Below, in pieces: positions 61,756 to 64,000 of a stretch of DNA of 64,000 nucleotides. The stretch is from an uncultured Candidatus Saccharibacteria bacterium (GTDB lineage Bacteria > Patescibacteriota > Saccharimonadia > Saccharimonadales > Saccharimonadaceae): assembly GCA_946406315.1 (NCBI GenBank), contig CAMJKD010000004.1:37200-101199 (forward strand). Reading direction: 5' to 3'. Within the stretch, counting starts at the first letter, position 1; every line of letters begins with the position of its first letter. The notes beneath the pieces are model-generated. The model worked only from the letters and a program-made list of their open reading frames with translations, did no database searches and was not told the origin of the DNA. The position numbers and the translations under genes are program-made.

Positions 61756-62949
61756 ATGCGTAAATGTGGCTTTTTTCTTGTTGTAGTATTCTTTTTTGCC
61801 ATACAAGCGACGCCAGTTTTTGCAATAAGAACCAATGAAGAAGTGTTGCGAGAGCTAAAGCTTGATTCTAAATCTTTGCTTTTGATTGATATTGATCACC
61901 AGAAGACTTTATTGACAAAAGATGCTGAACGAGAGCTTCCTGTGGCGTCGCTGACTAAGATTATGACGGCTTTAGTAACGCTTGAAAAGCGTCAGCTTGA
62001 TGAAAAAGTGACTATTACGCGTGATATGGTAAGCAATCTTGGTGATTACGTGGCAATTGGTTTGAAGGAGGGGCAGCAAGTATCGGTGGAAGATTTATTG
62101 TATGCGACTTTGCTTCCTTCTGCGGGGGATGCGGCACAGGCTTTAGCGATTTCTACGGGTGGTTCAATTGATGGATTTGCCGATATGATGAATAAGAAAG
62201 CGGTTGAGCTAAAACTGAAAAATACGCATTTTAGTAATCCGGTCGGCATGAATGAGAATAATTATTCTACGGCGGCGGATTTTGCAGTGATTTTGCAGGC
62301 GGCTTTGAAAAATAAGACGTTTAAGACTATCTTTCAGTCTTATGAATATAAATTAAAAACGGTGAGCTTAACGGTCGAGAAGACATTCTCAAAACGAGCA
62401 TTAATACTTGGCGGTAAGACTGGCTATACGCAGTTGGCGGGGCGTTGTTTGGCGAGTGATACGTATTTAAATGGTGTAAATTATGTCTTAATTACACTAG
62501 GTGCGAATCCAGATTCGTTAAATCATATAAAAGACACGGAAAAGATTTATCAATATGTGAAAGATACATATATTGAGCAAGAGATTCTAAAGGAAGATGA
62601 TCTTATTCGGACGATGACAGTGACGGACAGCGATCAAAAAACGCTCGATTTGAAGGCGGAAAAGGGGGTGAAAGTAGTTCTAAATAAAGAATTGAGTCGC
62701 GAGGATTTAACCTATAAATATGAAGGCATAGAGGAAATAACACCCGAAGTCGAGTTGGGATCAAAATTGGGCGTTTTCTCAATTTATAACGGTGACGAAA
62801 AGTTATATGAAACTAATGTTTATTTGCGAGATGAGATTGAGTTTTACGATTACCCAATGATTATTGCGGGCTTTATTGGTCTTGGGATTCTCGGAGTGGG
62901 AATTGTGCTGGGGATAATAATGATTGCGCGAAAAATTATCGCTAGATGA
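61756..62949 (+). CDS. D-alanyl-D-alanine carboxypeptidase (PBP5-like)
   Basis: 397 residues, peptidase S11. Signal peptide (CGFFLVVVFFFAIQATPVFA), active Ser and Lys in SLTKIM, the second motif in PSAGDAAQALA (Gly where Asn is usual), and KTG in GGKTGYTQLAG. A C-terminal beta domain and a membrane anchor (MIIAGFIGLGILGVGIVLGI) follow. It trims peptidoglycan stem peptides on the outer face of the membrane. TAAAAT lies eight bases before the ATG. Confidence 0.9.
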   Translation: MRKCGFFLVVVFFFAIQATPVFAIRTNEEVLRELKLDSKSLLLIDIDHQKTLLTKDAERELPVASLTKIMTALVTLEKRQLDEKVTITRDMVSNLGDYVAIGLKEGQQVSVEDLLYATLLPSAGDAAQALAISTGGSIDGFADMMNKKAVELKLKNTHFSNPVGMNENNYSTAADFAVILQAALKNKTFKTIFQSYEYKLKTVSLTVEKTFSKRALILGGKTGYTQLAGRCLASDTYLNGVNYVLITLGANPDSLNHIKDTEKIYQYVKDTYIEQEILKEDDLIRTMTVTDSDQKTLDLKAEKGVKVVLNKELSREDLTYKYEGIEEITPEVELGSKLGVFSIYNGDEKLYETNVYLRDEIEFYDYPMIIAGFIGLGILGVGIVLGIIMIARKIIAR

Positions 62950-62953
62950 TATT

Positions 62954-62980
62954 TATAAAAAAGAGTCGGAAACCGACTCT
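62954..62980 (-). terminator. Terminator of the minus-strand tRNA-Gly
   Basis: AGAGTCGG-TTT-CCGACTCT on the minus strand followed by TTTTTTATAAAT (plus 62962-62980 with the A-run before it). Confidence 0.75.
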
Positions 62981-62993
62981 GACTCTCATATGG

Positions 62994-63065
62994 TGCGGGT
63001 GGAGAGAGTCGAACTCTCGTCTTATCCTTGGGAAGGATACATAATAGCCGTTATACGACACCCGC
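62994..63065 (-). tRNA. tRNA-Gly (CCC)
   Basis: Minus-strand cloverleaf with acceptor GCGGGTG/CACCCGC, discriminator A, anticodon stem TATCC/GGATA, loop TTCCCAA giving CCC, and T arm GAGAG TTCGACT CTCTC. Its D and T arms closely resemble the Gly-TCC tRNA. Confidence 0.93.
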
Positions 63066-63118
63066 GTTGGTTTTATTTTAGCACATAATGTGATGTTTTA
63101 GTCTGATATTATAGATAT

Positions 63119-63640
63119 ATGACAAAGCATAAAAAGAAAACGATAATAACGGTTATTGTAGCTGCGTTTGTATTTTTTATTGGATTAGTTGTTGCGGTTT
63201 TGATAATCAATAGTAATAATTCTAACGGCGGTTCTGATGACGATGTGCGAAATGGGAATATTACTAGTTTTTCTTTTAGTAGAGGCTATGGTTTAGGCGG
63301 AGCGGTTGGATATACGATTGCGCGAAAAGATAATAATAAGGCTTCTTTGAAGTACGAATACTTTGGGTTTAACAGTGATGAAGATAGCAATTTCGAAAAA
63401 GATATAGATGCGGAATATCTTGATGAGCTGGCGGATATTATAAAAGAGGAAAATATTGTAAAGTGGGACGGTTTCGACAAAAGTGATGATGGCGTACTGG
63501 ACGGTTCGGGCTTTTCTTTAAAGATTAAATATGATGATGGTAAGGAAATTAATGCTCATGGCTACATGAAGTTCCCGGATAATTACAATGAAGCTGAAAA
63601 TAGATTAGATGCCTTTTTAGAGAAACTTAAAGACGTATAA
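63119..63640 (+). CDS. Small membrane-anchored protein
   Basis: 173 residues with one membrane segment (TIITVIVAAFVFFIGLVVAVLII) and an acidic external domain (SDDDVRNGNITSFSFSRGYG, then DADYLDELADIIKEE-like helices). No family recognised. TATTAT lies exactly six bases before the ATG, so it is probably leaderless. A terminator follows. Confidence 0.75.
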   Translation: MTKHKKKTIITVIVAAFVFFIGLVVAVLIINSNNSNGGSDDDVRNGNITSFSFSRGYGLGGAVGYTIARKDNNKASLKYEYFGFNSDEDSNFEKDIDAEYLDELADIIKEENIVKWDGFDKSDDGVLDGSGFSLKIKYDDGKEINAHGYMKFPDNYNEAENRLDAFLEKLKDV

Positions 63641-63644
63641 AAAA

Positions 63645-63670
63645 GATCTCCTGAAAGGGAGATTTTTTAT
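63645..63670 (+). terminator. Terminator of the 63119 gene
   Basis: ATCTCC (63646-63651) with GGAGAT (63658-63663) followed by TTTTTTA. Confidence 0.85.
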
Positions 63671-63672
63671 GG

Positions 63673-63746
63673 CGGGCCCGACGCGACTCGAACGCGCGAC
63701 CTCCTCCGTGACAGGGAGGCGCTCTAACCAGCTGAGCTACGAGCCC
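63673..63746 (-). tRNA. tRNA-Asp (GTC)
   Basis: Minus-strand cloverleaf with acceptor GGGCTCG/CGGGCCC, discriminator G, anticodon stem CCTCC/GGAGG, loop CTGTCAC giving GTC. Confidence 0.94.
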
Positions 63747-64000
63747 TTGTGTGCATAAGTATATACGAAAATATGTTAATTTGCAAGCGTTTTCTCTGAT
63801 TACCGTCAATGTTTCGTAAAAATGTCACCCCTTTTGTTCCATGAAAAGTTTTGTAAATGAAAGATTGACTTACGTGTTTGTTGTCAGGGTAACATTTTAA
63901 TAAAACGATCTACTATGACATTATTGCGAGACAACAATAAGTTGCGGTATGAAGCTTGTGCTTTTTACGCATATGCATTATTGTAGTATTAGTACCATTT
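63747..64000. other. Window end, no supported gene
   Basis: An AT-rich stretch of 254 bases. A TTGTTGTC (63877-63885 region) and its inverted copy GACAACAA (about 63931) are visible, and TTGACT near 63866 could be a -35 box. I see no gene within it. Confidence 0.3.

Overview
The window looks like a chromosome segment of a Candidatus Saccharibacteria (TM7/Patescibacteria) type organism. This is inferred from AT-rich, compact genes, two blocks of type IV pilus genes, a small sigma-70, many small single-TM proteins of unknown function and standard-code reading frames. No rRNA or marker phylogeny is available to prove it. Housekeeping genes present are tgt-queA, ychF, tpiA, tyrS, pyrG, argS, mscL, orn, dnaG, rpoD, ndk, a TrmH-type methyltransferase, a DacA-type peptidase and six tRNAs (Gly-TCC, His-GTG, Arg-TCT, Arg-CCT, Gly-CCC, Asp-GTC).

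Layout. 0-2 kb: 5' part of an AI-2E-type permease, an IS481-like element with terminal inverted repeats and a 3-bp target duplication, and a small orphan gene. 2-5 kb: queuosine genes and a DUF3800 gene broken by an in-frame TGA. 5-9 kb: two-component system plus an ABC transporter whose permease is frameshifted and whose ATPase has an altered Walker A. 9-11 kb: orphan genes and a small protein ending in an NrdD-like glycyl-radical motif behind an NrdR-box-like palindrome. 11-17.1 kb: an array of accessory genes separated by a ~50-bp quasi-palindromic repeat. 17.1-23.5 kb: ychF and pilM-N-O-x-B. 23.5-30 kb: tRNAs, tpiA, phosphomannomutase-like HAD, orphan genes, tyrS. 30-36 kb: a type III restriction-modification operon with a structured leader. 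36-46 kb: VWA protein, phosphoesterase, pyrG, an IS200-type element, argS and more orphan genes. 46-64 kb: mscL-orn-yjbR, dnaG, rpoD, pilT-pilC-pilin-pilD, a Xer recombinase, ndk, envelope and unknown proteins.

The most unusual system is the 11.0-17.1 kb array. Five full repeats and one degenerate repeat separate hydrolases, an MBL-fold protein, a CYTH-like protein and unknowns. The left half of every repeat is a copy of the promoter, 5'UTR and first codons of ychF, and the right half ends in an inverted copy of the left edge. The last half-site is fused to the real ychF. This is what repeated site-specific integration of gene cassettes into the 5' end of ychF would leave, each cassette rebuilding the gene start. 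It resembles an integron in logic, but the sites are not canonical attC and no integrase is nearby.

Other patterns: (i) at least ten genes have an extended -10 box exactly six bases before their ATG, so they are probably leaderless; (ii) seven orphan genes each have their own strong -35/-10 promoter, strong Shine-Dalgarno and terminator, like phage morons; (iii) the restriction operon leader contains three copies of one element that can pair in mutually exclusive ways, one pairing covering the methylase start region; (iv) the same palindrome lies before the NrdD-like gene and between the phosphoesterase and pyrG.
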